From Pelomonas candidula (lineage in GTDB: Bacteria > Pseudomonadota > Gammaproteobacteria > Burkholderiales > Burkholderiaceae_C), in NCBI RefSeq assembly GCF_043555985.1, contig NZ_JBIGIC010000005.1:186001-250000 (forward strand): a DNA stretch of 64,000 nt, written 5' to 3'. Within the stretch, counting starts at the first letter, position 1; the number at the start of each line of letters is the position of its first letter. Position numbers and translations under genes: made by a program. Of this stretch, positions 16,171 to 25,150 are shown piece after piece. The notes under the pieces are model-generated. The model was not told the DNA's origin, did no database searches, and worked only from the letters and a program-made list of their open reading frames with translations.

Positions 16171-17384
16171 TCCTTGCTTGCGATGGTTGAACCCTGCTTC
16201 AGCTCGGCCGGCGGCGAGACGACAACCGTCTCGCCCGACTTCACCCCGTCGGTGGCAAGCCGGTACTTGCCCACGTCACTGCCCAGCTTGACCGTGCGCT
16301 TCTCGGCGCGGTTGTCCTGGACGACGAACACGACCTGCGCGCCGTCGCGCTCCACGACGGCCTCCGGCGGCAGCAGCACGCCCGGCACCGGCTTGGCCTC
16401 GGCCTGGGGCTTGGTGGCCAGGAAGCTCACGCGCACGCCCATGTCGGGCACGACACGGTCGTCCTTCTGGTCCAGCGCCACACGCACCTTCACGGTCGCC
16501 TTGCCACGGTCCGCGCTGGGGATGACGGCCACGACGTGGGCCGGGATCTTCCAGTCCGGGTAGGCGTCCAGCACGGCCTCGCAGGGCATGTCACCCTTGA
16601 CCTGGGCGATGTAGGCCTCGTTGACGTCGACATTCACCTCCAGCGAGTCCATGTCGACGATGGTGCCCACGCCCGTGCGCGTGAAACCGCCGCCCGCGGA
16701 CAACGGCGAGATGATCTCGCCCACCTGCGCGGCACGTGCCGTGACGACGCCGTCGAACGGCGCACGCACGGTGGCGTAGTCGAAGTTGACCTGCGCCTGC
16801 TTCAGCTGGGCCTGCGCGGCCTCGATCTGGCGCTGCGAAGCCTCGATCTGGGCCGTGTAGGTCTTGACGGCGGTGGCCGTCTGTTCCTGGTTCTGGCGTG
16901 TCGTCATGCCGCTGGCGGCGAGTTCGGCCTGCCGGCGTGCATCGGCCTCGGCCTGCGCCAGCTGCGCGCGCAGCTGGCCCTGGTTGGCCTGCGCCGTGCG
17001 CACCTGGGCCTCGGCAGCGGAGCGCGCGGCCTTCAGGCCCGTGTCCTCCAGGCGCGCCAGCACCTGGCCCTTCCTGACCTTGAAGCCCTCGTCGATGAGC
17101 ACCTCGGTCAGCGTGCCCGTGATCTGCGCCGACACCGTAGCCATGCGGCGGGCCGTCACGTAACCCGTGGCCTGCAGCACGGCGTCGCTGCGGGCGCCCT
17201 GCCCGTTGGCGCGCACGGCAATGGTTTCCACGACCACGGGCTTGTTGCCCGCGATGAACCACCAGGCCGCGCCACCCGCCAGCGCGATGACGACGACACC
17301 CGCAGCCAGCCCCCAGATCCACTTGGGCGGCCCGCCGCCGTGGTCGTCGCGATGTGCGCCGTCGATGCGCAGCTCCTTCAGCAA
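16167..17384 (-). CDS. Periplasmic adaptor (MacA/HlyD family) of an ABC efflux system
   Basis: A membrane-fusion protein that links an inner-membrane ABC pump to an outer-membrane channel. After an N-terminal LLKELRID motif comes one membrane helix (KWIWGLAAGVVVIALAGGAA), a biotinyl-lipoyl half (GYVTARRMATVSAQITGTL), a long Gln/Ala-rich coiled-coil hairpin, the second lipoyl half (ATVRAPFDGVVTARAAQVGE) and beta-barrel domains. The start is uncertain. TTG 17384 is used here (405 residues). GGGAG at 17403-17407 is better spaced for an ATA at 17396, and ATG 17468 is also in frame. No TolC-like gene is adjacent. Confidence 0.88.
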   Translation of the reverse strand: MLKELRIDGAHRDDHGGGPPKWIWGLAAGVVVIALAGGAAWWFIAGNKPVVVETIAVRANGQGARSDAVLQATGYVTARRMATVSAQITGTLTEVLIDEGFKVRKGQVLARLEDTGLKAARSAAEAQVRTAQANQGQLRAQLAQAEADARRQAELAASGMTTRQNQEQTATAVKTYTAQIEASQRQIEAAQAQLKQAQVNFDYATVRAPFDGVVTARAAQVGEIISPLSAGGGFTRTGVGTIVDMDSLEVNVDVNEAYIAQVKGDMPCEAVLDAYPDWKIPAHVVAVIPSADRGKATVKVRVALDQKDDRVVPDMGVRVSFLATKPQAEAKPVPGVLLPPEAVVERDGAQVVFVVQDNRAEKRTVKLGSDVGKYRLATDGVKSGETVVVSPPAELKQGSTIASKE

Positions 17385-17820
17385 TCCGGTATCTATGACA
17401 CGCTCCCGAAGTTGTGACCCAAGTCTTGGAACGGGCGGATTTGCGCATAGACAGCGCTGCCATGCCATAGGGCTTTCGACGAACGGCAGCCGGCGCTGTT
17501 GAAACGACATCCGGACGGATGAATGGCGACCGCAACAGATGAACGGCCCGCACGTCCGGCGCCGCCACGATCCCGGCGTGCATCCCGGCGCCTCGGAACG
17601 ATGGCGTCGCTTCCGATCGCAGAGCGACAGGGTCACCCTGGCCGGGCCCAGCTCAACGCCGCTGGCCCTGCCCGACTTCACCCCGGACGCGGATGGCCGC
17701 CCCCCACGTTTGCAGCGCGCTGGAGCGAGAACGTCCCCACTCCAGCGGATGCCAGCCGAGGGCGCCAGGACCACAGTGGCACGCCACGCCGGCTGCGATC
17801 CGGCACTTCTCGGAGACGTC
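17385..17820. other. Divergent intergenic region (adaptor / unknown protein)
   Basis: About 430 bp lie between the adaptor and the unknown gene. The plus-strand frame of the unknown gene stays open back to 17539, but that translation is Arg/Pro-rich and looks non-coding. It probably holds the promoters of both transcription units. I see no clear -35/-10 pair or operator that stands out. Confidence 0.4.
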
Positions 17821-19146
17821 ATGGCTTTGAAGCTCGCGGGCACGACCACGCACTACAAGATCTACTACGACGATTCGCTGAGCGCCGCGGACGGACTGCA
17901 GCGCGCCAATGCGCTGCTCGGCGTCTGCGAGAGCGACTACGCAATCATGTCCGACTGGTTCGGCGGCATCGCGCTGCCCTATGCCCTGCCGGTCGAGGTG
18001 CACATCGACACGGGTGGCTACGCATCGGCCGGCTGGGGGCCGCCAATCAGCCTGAAGCCCGGCAACGGCTCGTCACTCACCGTCGTGCGCTACCTGCTGG
18101 TGGCCGAAGTGGTGGAGATGTTCATGCTGGCGCAGAACAAGGGCTGGTTCGCGTCCGACGGCAGCAACGAGGGTTCGGCCGGCGAAGGGCTGTCGCGGGT
18201 GCTGTCGGCCGAGTTCCTTCACCAGATCGGCGTGCCGGGCAACATGGCCGGCTTCGACACCGCCCGCTTCTGGCTCAACAGCGACCGCACGGACTTCGTC
18301 AACAGCATCGACGAACACGACCACGCCCCCGACGCAAAGTCAGGCTGCGCCACGCTGTTCATCAACTGGCTGTCGTACCAGCTCGGCTACGACATCAAGC
18401 GTGTCATCGCCAACGCCGCGTCCACGCTGTCCGGCGTCTACAAGAACCTCACCGGCGACGCACGCGACCCGTTCCCGGCGTTCAAGGCGCAGCTGGATCG
18501 CGCGTTTCCCCGGCTCGATGCATCGGGCCACCCCATCGTCTCGGTCGTCCCCGGGCCGAATCCCGACAACCCCTACCCACTCGACTGGACCGCACAGGAG
18601 CCCCTCATGACCATCCGCATCTTCTGGCGCATGAATCCCGGCCGCAACGTCGTCAACCTGAACTGGCCTGCGTTGAGCGCAGACTCGGTGGTGTCGGTGC
18701 AGGCCAGCGAATATGCTGCCGGCACCCAGCAACTGCCCGACGGCACGGAGCAGCGCTTCGTCGGCTCGGCCAGCATCACGGTGGACAACATCACGCCGCA
18801 CGGGCCGCCCTATGACCCGAACCGCGGCGTCACCTTTGTCGTCACGGTGGGCTGGGGTTCGCCTCTCAACGTGTGTACCGACATCACGCTGCTGGCCAAC
18901 GCCCCGCAGCAAGTGCTGTGGATCGGCCCACGCACAGCCAGCGGCACGCAGGCTGGCACCGGCACACAGGGCATGGGCAATCCGACGACGCGAATCGCCG
19001 GCGGCGGCTTCGCGGCAGACAGCTACAGCGGCCCGGTCACGCACCACACCGCGACGGTAGGACCGTCAGGGCATGCAGCCGCGACGCACGCGCTGACCTC
19101 CGGGTCGCCGCCCGCAAAGGTGCAGACGAGCGTCGAAGCGGCGTAG
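17821..19146 (+). CDS. Unrecognised protein, possible degenerate peptidase fold plus C-terminal beta region
   Basis: I do not recognise this 441-residue protein. ATG 17821 is preceded by CGGAGA at the right distance, and the open frame further upstream looks non-coding. There is no signal peptide or membrane helix. Residues about 85-200 have the rhythm of a gluzincin-type zinc peptidase: an AEVVEMFM helix (95-102), then NEGSAGEGLSRVLSAEF (116-132) and CATLFINWLSYQLGYDI (176-192). The HExxH histidines are absent, so an inactivated peptidase-like fold is only inference. From about residue 263 the sequence alternates like a beta-sandwich, and the last 75 residues are Thr/Gly/Ala-rich and low complexity. 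It stands alone, divergent from the efflux operon. Confidence 0.75.
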   Translation: MALKLAGTTTHYKIYYDDSLSAADGLQRANALLGVCESDYAIMSDWFGGIALPYALPVEVHIDTGGYASAGWGPPISLKPGNGSSLTVVRYLLVAEVVEMFMLAQNKGWFASDGSNEGSAGEGLSRVLSAEFLHQIGVPGNMAGFDTARFWLNSDRTDFVNSIDEHDHAPDAKSGCATLFINWLSYQLGYDIKRVIANAASTLSGVYKNLTGDARDPFPAFKAQLDRAFPRLDASGHPIVSVVPGPNPDNPYPLDWTAQEPLMTIRIFWRMNPGRNVVNLNWPALSADSVVSVQASEYAAGTQQLPDGTEQRFVGSASITVDNITPHGPPYDPNRGVTFVVTVGWGSPLNVCTDITLLANAPQQVLWIGPRTASGTQAGTGTQGMGNPTTRIAGGGFAADSYSGPVTHHTATVGPSGHAAATHALTSGSPPAKVQTSVEAA

Positions 19147-19461
19147 CGGCTCGATGGCCCGCAACGCTCCGGGCTGGCTCAAGATGCTGCACGAATACGG
19201 CTTCATCGCGACGCCCGCTGCGGCCTGAGCACCGTCTGCCGCCGCGTCCCAGCGCCCTGGCCCGCTTCAGGTCAGGGATTGCTGCGGACGGTCAGAGGAG
19301 TCCGCCACATTGCGCAGGGCTCATGCCAGCCCCGCAACCCGCTTGACCACGGCGTCCGGCGCATGCCGCGGCCCCGCCTGCTGTTGAGAATTCAGCGGAC
19401 TGCCGCGTTGTTGTTCAGGAATCAGCGGCCCGCGCGACGCACCGCGGCGGTGGAAGGTCGG
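19147..19461. other. Intergenic region with a 24-codon ORF
   Basis: About 315 bp between the unknown gene and the convergent response regulator. An ATG at 19154 opens a 24-codon frame ending at 19228 (MARNAPGWLKMLHEYGF and seven more residues). It has no visible Shine-Dalgarno sequence and could be a gene remnant or chance. Two weakly similar AT-richer blocks containing CAGCGG lie at about 19384-19436. No terminator with a T-run is visible. Confidence 0.3.
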
Positions 19462-20109
19462 TCAGCTTTCCACCAGCCCATTGCGGATGGCGTAGACCGT
19501 CAGCTCGGAGTTGTTCGTCAGCCCCAGCTTCTCGAGCATGCGGGCGCGGTAGACGCTGACGGTCTTGGGGCTGAGCATCAGCTCCTCGGCGATGTCCGAC
19601 AGCCGCTTGCCCGACGCGATCATCACCAGCGTCTGCAGCTCGCGGTCCGACAGCTTGTGGTGGGCCTGCTCGGTGACGGGCGCCGTCAGGCTCTCGACCA
19701 GCATCTGTGCGATCTCGGGTGTCACGTACTTGCGCCCCTGGGCCACCGTGCGCACGGCCTGCACGAGCGTGGCCGGATCGCCCCCCTTGTTGACGTAGCC
19801 GTAGGCACCGGCCTTGAGCGCGCGGATGGCGTACTGGTCCTCGGGGTACATCGACACGATCAGCGTGCGCAGCGGCGAGCCCTCGTCCTTCAACACGTGC
19901 AGCACATCCAGCCCTGAGCGGCCGGGCATGTTGATGTCCAGCACCAGCACGTCGCAGGGGTTGTCCTTTCCCAGCGTGTGCAGCAGGCCGCGCAGCTCGG
20001 TGTAGTCGCCCGCCTCACCGACGACCTCGATGTCGTCCGCATCCGCCAGCGTGTCGCGGATGCCGCGACGGATCAGGCCATGGTCGTCGCACAGGATGAC
20101 GCGGATCAT
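19462..20109 (-). CDS. Response regulator, NarL/FixJ family
   Basis: A 215-residue transcription factor with an N-terminal receiver domain and a C-terminal LuxR-type helix-turn-helix. Acidic D8-D9, phospho-acceptor D58 (VLVLDINMPG) and the conserved lysine in YVNKGG are all present. The DNA-binding part contains LSDRELQTLVMIASGKRLSDIA and SPKTVSVYRARMLEKLGL. Its ATG overlaps the kinase stop by four bases, so the kinase at 20106-21263 is its obvious partner. The target genes are unknown. Confidence 0.94.
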   Translation of the reverse strand: MIRVILCDDHGLIRRGIRDTLADADDIEVVGEAGDYTELRGLLHTLGKDNPCDVLVLDINMPGRSGLDVLHVLKDEGSPLRTLIVSMYPEDQYAIRALKAGAYGYVNKGGDPATLVQAVRTVAQGRKYVTPEIAQMLVESLTAPVTEQAHHKLSDRELQTLVMIASGKRLSDIAEELMLSPKTVSVYRARMLEKLGLTNNSELTVYAIRNGLVES

Positions 20110-21263
20110 GCACGCCCCCAGATCGAGTTGCCGTGGTCCTTGTCGAAGTCGGTCGCGTCGTCCAGCGCGTCGATGGCGTCAGCCTCCAACGGCACCGTCA
20201 GGATGAGGCTGGTGCCCCTGCCCGGCGCGCTGGACAGGTCCACCCAGCCGCCCACGGTGGCCGCGCGTTCGTGCAGGCCGCGGATGCCGAAGGAGCGTTC
20301 CTTGGCCAGGTCGCCCGCCTCGACGCCGCGGCCGTTGTCGCGGATCTCCAGCGTCAGCACGCCGGAGTCCAGGCTCAGCTCGATGTCCACGCGCGTGGCG
20401 CCCGAGTGCTTGGACACGTTGGTCAGCGCCTCCTGCGCGGTACGGTAGGCCACCAGCGGCACACCGGAAGGCAGCGCCAGCCGCTCCTCGCCGACGCGCA
20501 GCGCCGCCTCGATGCCCGTGCGGCGCTCGAAACGAGCCGTCATCCACTGCAGCGCGGCGACGAGGCCCTGCTCCAGGATGGCGGGGCGCAGGTTGTGCAT
20601 GATGCGCTGGCTGGCGTCGATGGCCGAGCTGACCGTCTCCAGCGCCGCGGCGACGCGCTGACGCACCTCGGGCTCCTTGGCGTGGCGGTCGATCCAGGCG
20701 AGATCGAACTTCAGCGCCGTCAGCGACCCACCGACGTCGTCGTGGATCTCGCGGGCGATGGCGGCGCGCTCCAGCTCGACGCTGGTCTGCAGGTGGCCGG
20801 CCAGCTGGTGCAGGCGCTGCTTGGAGCGCACCAGTTCGTCGTCTGCCGCCCGGCGCGCACGCTCGCTGTCGACGGCGTCGATGGCGTTCAGCAGCGCGGG
20901 GGCGAGACGCGCGAGGTTGTTCTTCAGCAGATAGTCGGACGCGCCGTTGCGCATCGCGGCCACGGCGGCGTCCTCGCCGATCTCACCGGAGACGAGCAGG
21001 AAGGGGGTCAGCAGTTGCCTGTCCTTGACGGCCTCCAGCACCTCCAGGCCCGTGAAGCCCGGCAGGTTGTAGTCGGAGACGATGGCGTCCCACGGCCGGT
21101 CGAGCGCAGCCAACACGGCCGGCAGCACGTCCAGTCGCTCCATGTCGATGCGCAGCCCGGCGCGGGACAGCTGGGCGAGGATGAGTTGATGGTCGAGGTC
21201 CGAGTCCTCGACATGCAGCACACGCAGGACCCGGCCAGCCTGCTCCACACCAGAAATCGTCAT
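20106..21263 (-). CDS. Sensor kinase with N-terminal receiver and HisKA_3 domain (NarX type)
   Basis: A 385-residue soluble kinase. Residues 12-130 form a receiver domain with phospho-acceptor D64 (IVSDYNLPG). A coiled linker leads to the HisKA_3 dimerisation box REIHDDVGGSL with phospho-histidine H174, followed by an HATPase domain (QEALTNVSKHSGATR, DNGRG, GIRGLHERA). There is no membrane segment, so it senses internally or is driven through its receiver by another kinase. It is coupled with the LuxR-type regulator and divergent from the chemotaxis genes, 196 bp away. Confidence 0.93.
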   Translation of the reverse strand: MTISGVEQAGRVLRVLHVEDSDLDHQLILAQLSRAGLRIDMERLDVLPAVLAALDRPWDAIVSDYNLPGFTGLEVLEAVKDRQLLTPFLLVSGEIGEDAAVAAMRNGASDYLLKNNLARLAPALLNAIDAVDSERARRAADDELVRSKQRLHQLAGHLQTSVELERAAIAREIHDDVGGSLTALKFDLAWIDRHAKEPEVRQRVAAALETVSSAIDASQRIMHNLRPAILEQGLVAALQWMTARFERRTGIEAALRVGEERLALPSGVPLVAYRTAQEALTNVSKHSGATRVDIELSLDSGVLTLEIRDNGRGVEAGDLAKERSFGIRGLHERAATVGGWVDLSSAPGRGTSLILTVPLEADAIDALDDATDFDKDHGNSIWGRA

Positions 21264-21459
21264 GGGGCGCAGTATGCCGCGCCCTCGGCTGGCGTCGCAG
21301 CGCCACGCTCAACGCCTGCAGACCGGTAATTCCGCTCGTTCTCGCAACATCTCCCGGTCGACAGCTGCCGAAAATGAGGTGAACATGCCATGATTGATTT
21401 GCCCTGATCGCATTCACAGGGCCATGGGACAAGAAGCAGCATCCCCTCGCGGAGACACG

Positions 21460-21927
21460 ATGCAGATAGACACCTCCACCGCAGCAGAATTTGACGGCGC
21501 CATGGCCCCCATGCCGCTGCTGGCGGCTGCGGAACTGCAGGACCACCTGATGACGGTGACCAACGACCTGGAGCGCCTGCAGCGCCTGCTGGACGATGCC
21601 GGCGAGGCCCTGTCCAACCATTTCTACAGCGCCTCCAACCAGGCCATGTCGCTGCTCAGCGGCAGCGACGGCAGCGCCGCCTCCGAGGGGCTGAAGCAGA
21701 TCATGCAGGACATTGCCGGTGCCATCACCGCGCTGCAGTTCCAGGACATGGCGACCCAGCTGATCGCCCACACCAGCCAACGCCTGCGCAATTGTGCCGA
21801 CCAACTGGCCCGCGACACCTTCGGCATGGACGACGAGGACGGTGCAGCCGTCGTCGAGATCGCGCCGTTGCGGCCCAACCCGGTCACGCAGGACGAGATG
21901 GACGCCGGCTCCATCGAACTTTTCTGA
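21460..21927 (+). CDS. Short CheZ-like CheY-P phosphatase candidate
   Basis: This 155-residue, largely helical protein sits directly before cheY. The segment ALQFQDMATQLIAH contains D96 and Q100 in the D-x-x-x-Q spacing of the CheZ active site (QDLTGQV in E. coli, where D positions Mg and Q positions water). The C-terminus ends in an acidic, extended tail (DAGSIELF), reminiscent of the CheY-binding tail of CheZ. It is shorter than E. coli CheZ (214 residues). ATG 21460 has GGAG at 21451-21454; the upstream in-frame ATG at 21394 is less likely. Function is inferred from motif plus position. Confidence 0.65.
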   Translation: MQIDTSTAAEFDGAMAPMPLLAAAELQDHLMTVTNDLERLQRLLDDAGEALSNHFYSASNQAMSLLSGSDGSAASEGLKQIMQDIAGAITALQFQDMATQLIAHTSQRLRNCADQLARDTFGMDDEDGAAVVEIAPLRPNPVTQDEMDAGSIELF

Positions 21928-21982
21928 ATCCCCCCGCCCAATCTCAGCCCCCAGGCAACCTGTTCCCTCGGAGAAAACTCAA

Positions 21983-22345
21983 ATGCACTCAATCCTTGCT
22001 GTCGACGATTCGGCCTCGATGCGCCAGATGGTGGCCTTCACGCTCAAGAACGCCGGCTTCAACGTGGTGGAAGCAGTGGATGGTCAGGACGCCTGGGAAA
22101 AGTCCGGCACGCGCGATTTTGATCTCGTGCTGACCGACCAGAACATGCCGCGCATGGATGGCATCAGCCTCACCAAGAAGCTGCGCGAGAACCCCAAGTT
22201 CAAGACCACGCCCATCCTGATCCTGACCACCGAGTCCAGCGACACGATGAAGCAGGCCGGCCGCGCCGCGGGCGCCACCGGCTGGCTGGTCAAGCCTTTC
22301 GACCCGGCCAAGCTGATCGAAGTGATCGGCAAGGTCATCCGCTGA
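21983..22345 (+). CDS. cheY: Chemotaxis response regulator CheY
   Basis: A single-domain receiver of 120 residues that, when phosphorylated by CheA, binds FliM and changes flagellar rotation. The acidic pair in LAVDDSASMRQ, phospho-acceptor aspartate in LVLTDQNMPRMDG, the TTES switch threonine region and K in WLVKPFDP are all present. CGGAGA lies eight bases before ATG 21983. It lies between the CheZ-like gene and cheA. Confidence 0.94.
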   Translation: MHSILAVDDSASMRQMVAFTLKNAGFNVVEAVDGQDAWEKSGTRDFDLVLTDQNMPRMDGISLTKKLRENPKFKTTPILILTTESSDTMKQAGRAAGATGWLVKPFDPAKLIEVIGKVIR

Positions 22346-22370
22346 AGTCAGTCCCAGGGGAGCACCAGCC

Positions 22371-24497
22371 ATGGGTGACATGACCACCGAAGGCGCCAGC
22401 ATCAGTGCCGGCATCGACCTCAGCCAGTTCTACCAGGTCTTCTTCGAGGAAGCCGGCGAGAACCTCGACAACATGGAGCAGCTGCTGCTCAATGTGAACG
22501 TCGAGGCCGCCGACGACGAGGAGCTGAACGCCATCTTCCGCTGCGCCCACTCCATCAAGGGCGGCGCAGCGACGTTCGGCTTCAGCGACGTCGCCGAGCT
22601 GACCCACCAGATGGAGACGCTGCTGGACAAGCTGCGCCGCCATGAGCTGCAGCCCAACGCCGCGATGGTGGACGTGCTGCTGCAGTCCGGCGATGCGCTG
22701 CGCGCCCAGTTGGGCCGCCATCAGGGTTCGGGCGCCGATCCGTTCGACACGACCGAACTGCTGGTCAGCATCAAGAGCTTCGTCGAAGGCGGCGCCGCAC
22801 CGGTCGCGGCCGCGCCCAAGGCCCCGCCGCCGCCCGCCCCGGCTCCGGCCCCCGCGGCACCAACCGCTGCCAAGCCTGGCACCCGTCTGCTGGAGCTGCA
22901 GGTCGGCCCATTGACCGACCTGAGCCTGGCTGACAACCTCGTCGAGCTGTTCAAGGAAATCACCGACCTCGGCACCATCGAGCCGCTGGACGCCGGTCAG
23001 AGCTCGGACGGCATGCGCCGCTTCAAGGTACTGACCAGCTCCACCGACAACGACCTGCTGGATCTCTTCACCTTCCACGTCGCGCGCGAACAGGTCAAGC
23101 TGACGCCGCTGGGCCCGGGCTTCGGTTTCTACGACGGCGCCCCCGGCGCCCCGCCGGCTGAGGCTCCGTCCGCCGACCCCGGCTACGGGTTCTTCGACGA
23201 CGCCCCCGGCACGCCCGCCGGCGCCGCAGCCGAGGCTGCCCCCGCTGCCGCGCCCGCGCCGGCTGCCGCCATCGTGCCGGTCCGCCCGGCCACGCCTGCC
23301 AAGACCGAGGCCAAGCCCGCCGGCGGCGGCATGGACCAGACCACGCTGCGCGTGTCCATCGAGAAGGTGGACCAGCTCATCAACCTCGTCGGCGAACTCG
23401 TCATCACGCAAGCCATGCTGGCCCAAAACAGCCGCGAGCTCGACCCCGGCCTGTACCAGCAGCTGACGTCAGGTCTTGCCGACCTGGAGCGCAACACGCG
23501 CGACCTGCAGGAATCGGTCATGTCGATCCGGATGATTCCGATGTCGACCGTGTTCAACCGCTTCCCGCGCATGCTGCGCGACCTGGCCGCCAAGCTGGGC
23601 AAGAAGGTCGAACTGGTCACGCAGGGTGAAGCCACCGAGCTGGACAAGAGCCTGGTCGAGAAGATCACCGACCCGCTGACCCACCTGGTGCGCAACAGCT
23701 GCGACCACGGCATCGAGATGCCGGCGGACCGTCTCGCCCGCGGCAAGCCCGAGCAGGGCACGATCACGCTGGTCGCCTCCCACCAGGGCGGCAGCATCGT
23801 CATCGAGGTGCGCGACGACGGCCGCGGCCTGAACCGCGAGAAGCTCATCAAGAAGGCCCGCGAGAAGGGCATCGACGCGCCGGACAGCATGACCGACGCC
23901 GAATGCTGGAACCTGATCTTCGCCCCCGGCTTCTCCACCGCCGAGCAGGTCACCGACGTGTCCGGCCGCGGCGTGGGCATGGACGTGGTCAAGAAGAACA
24001 TCACGTCGCTGGGCGGCACGGTCGAGATCGACTCCGCCGAGGGCTACGGCATGAAGGTGTCCGTGCGCCTGCCGCTGACGCTGGCCATCATGGACGGCAT
24101 GAGCGTGGGCGTGGGCGACGAGTGCTACATCCTGCCGCTGTCCTCCGTCGTCGAGTCCTTCCAGGTGCAGTCCGACACGATCAAGACCGTCGCCGGCTCC
24201 GGCCGTGTCGTCGAGGTGCGTGACGAATACATGCCCGTCATCGAGCTCGAGAAGGTCTTCGACGTGCCGCGCTTCGATTTCGAGCACGTGTCATCCATCA
24301 TGGTCGTCGTCGAGGCCGAAGGCGGCCGCGTCGCGCTGTTGGTGGACGAGCTGCTCGGTCAGCAGCAGGTCGTCGTGAAGAACCTCGAAGCCAACTACCG
24401 CAAGGTCAGCGACGTGTCCGGCGCCACCATCATGGGCGACGGCCGCGTGGCGCTGATCCTCGACGTCGGCAGCCTGGTGCGCCGTTCGCGCCACTAA
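22371..24497 (+). CDS. cheA: Chemotaxis histidine kinase CheA
   Basis: CheA phosphorylates CheY and CheB in response to receptors. Of 708 residues, the N-terminal HPt domain carries H60 in AHSIKGGAATFGF. A Pro/Ala-rich linker and a small middle domain follow (about 165-240), with a second low-complexity stretch up to about residue 320. The dimerisation domain starts at about 321 (LRVSIEKVDQLINLVGELVI). The ATPase has HLVRNSCDHGIE (about 437), DDGRGL and GRGVGMDVV. The C-terminal CheW-like domain completes it. It is followed by cheW. Confidence 0.97.
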   Translation: MGDMTTEGASISAGIDLSQFYQVFFEEAGENLDNMEQLLLNVNVEAADDEELNAIFRCAHSIKGGAATFGFSDVAELTHQMETLLDKLRRHELQPNAAMVDVLLQSGDALRAQLGRHQGSGADPFDTTELLVSIKSFVEGGAAPVAAAPKAPPPPAPAPAPAAPTAAKPGTRLLELQVGPLTDLSLADNLVELFKEITDLGTIEPLDAGQSSDGMRRFKVLTSSTDNDLLDLFTFHVAREQVKLTPLGPGFGFYDGAPGAPPAEAPSADPGYGFFDDAPGTPAGAAAEAAPAAAPAPAAAIVPVRPATPAKTEAKPAGGGMDQTTLRVSIEKVDQLINLVGELVITQAMLAQNSRELDPGLYQQLTSGLADLERNTRDLQESVMSIRMIPMSTVFNRFPRMLRDLAAKLGKKVELVTQGEATELDKSLVEKITDPLTHLVRNSCDHGIEMPADRLARGKPEQGTITLVASHQGGSIVIEVRDDGRGLNREKLIKKAREKGIDAPDSMTDAECWNLIFAPGFSTAEQVTDVSGRGVGMDVVKKNITSLGGTVEIDSAEGYGMKVSVRLPLTLAIMDGMSVGVGDECYILPLSSVVESFQVQSDTIKTVAGSGRVVEVRDEYMPVIELEKVFDVPRFDFEHVSSIMVVVEAEGGRVALLVDELLGQQQVVVKNLEANYRKVSDVSGATIMGDGRVALILDVGSLVRRSRH

Positions 24498-24525
24498 CAA
24501 ACCCAACCACCACAGAGAGGTCCGC

Positions 24526-25050
24526 ATGGAAGCCAGCAACGTCCCCGCCCTGCGCCAGCAAGGCGCCGTCACTGCCAAGTCCGTTGGCCCCAAGAGTGGC
24601 GAATACCTGACTTTCCGACTCGGGTCGGAGGAGTACGGCATCGACATCCTGAAGGTGCAGGAAATCCGCTCCTACGAGCAGCCCACCCGCATCGCCAACG
24701 CGCCCGACTTCATCAAGGGCGTCGTGAACCTGCGCGGCGTCATTGTTCCCATCGTCGACCTGCGCCTGAAGTTGGGCTGCCCCAGCGCCGAGTACAACAG
24801 CTTCACCGTCGTCATCGTGCTGAACGTGAAGAATCGCGTCGTCGGTGCCGTGGTGGACTCGGTGTCCGACGTGCTGGAACTGAACCGCGATGCCATCAAG
24901 CCGGCACCCGAACTGAGCTCGGCCTCGGTGGACACCAGCTTCATCACCGGCATCGGCTCCGTCGGGGAGCGCATGCTGATCCTGATGGACATCGAAGGGC
25001 TGATGAGCAGTGCAGAGATGGGCCTGATGGACGCGGCCATCGCCGCCTGA
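24526..25050 (+). CDS. cheW: Chemotaxis coupling protein CheW
   Basis: CheW links receptors to CheA. The 174 residues contain the usual signature: LTFRLGSEEYGIDILKVQEI, NAPDFIKGVVNLRGVIVPI and VVDSVSDVLEL. A variable 20-residue N-terminal extension precedes the fold. It is very similar to the second cheW at 49010 in this window. AGAGG precedes the ATG, and a strong terminator follows at 25055-25080. Confidence 0.96.
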   Translation: MEASNVPALRQQGAVTAKSVGPKSGEYLTFRLGSEEYGIDILKVQEIRSYEQPTRIANAPDFIKGVVNLRGVIVPIVDLRLKLGCPSAEYNSFTVVIVLNVKNRVVGAVVDSVSDVLELNRDAIKPAPELSSASVDTSFITGIGSVGERMLILMDIEGLMSSAEMGLMDAAIAA

Positions 25051-25054
25051 ACGC

Positions 25055-25080
25055 CGGGGCGCCGCTGAGCGCCCCGTTTT
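25055..25080 (+). terminator. Rho-independent terminator after cheW
   Basis: CGGGGCGC and GCGCCCCG form a perfect 8-bp stem around a six-base loop, followed by TTTT. It separates the cheZ-like/cheY/cheA/cheW unit from the receptor gene, which has its own GGAGGAGG ribosome site. Confidence 0.85.
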
Positions 25081-25150
25081 CATCCGGCAGTCTCGCCAGG
25101 GTGCGAAGACTGCGGAGCGCTGTCAGTCCAGTAACTCGGAGGAGGCATCC

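Noticed and set aside
19384..19436. Two similar CAGCGG-containing blocks resembling a direct repeat or IS remnant
   Set aside because: Similarity is short and broken, with no inverted ends or transposase fragment nearby.
21348..21374. Sigma-28-like GCCGAAAA box upstream of the CheZ-like gene
   Set aside because: The -35 region at 11 bases upstream (CATCTCCC) does not match.
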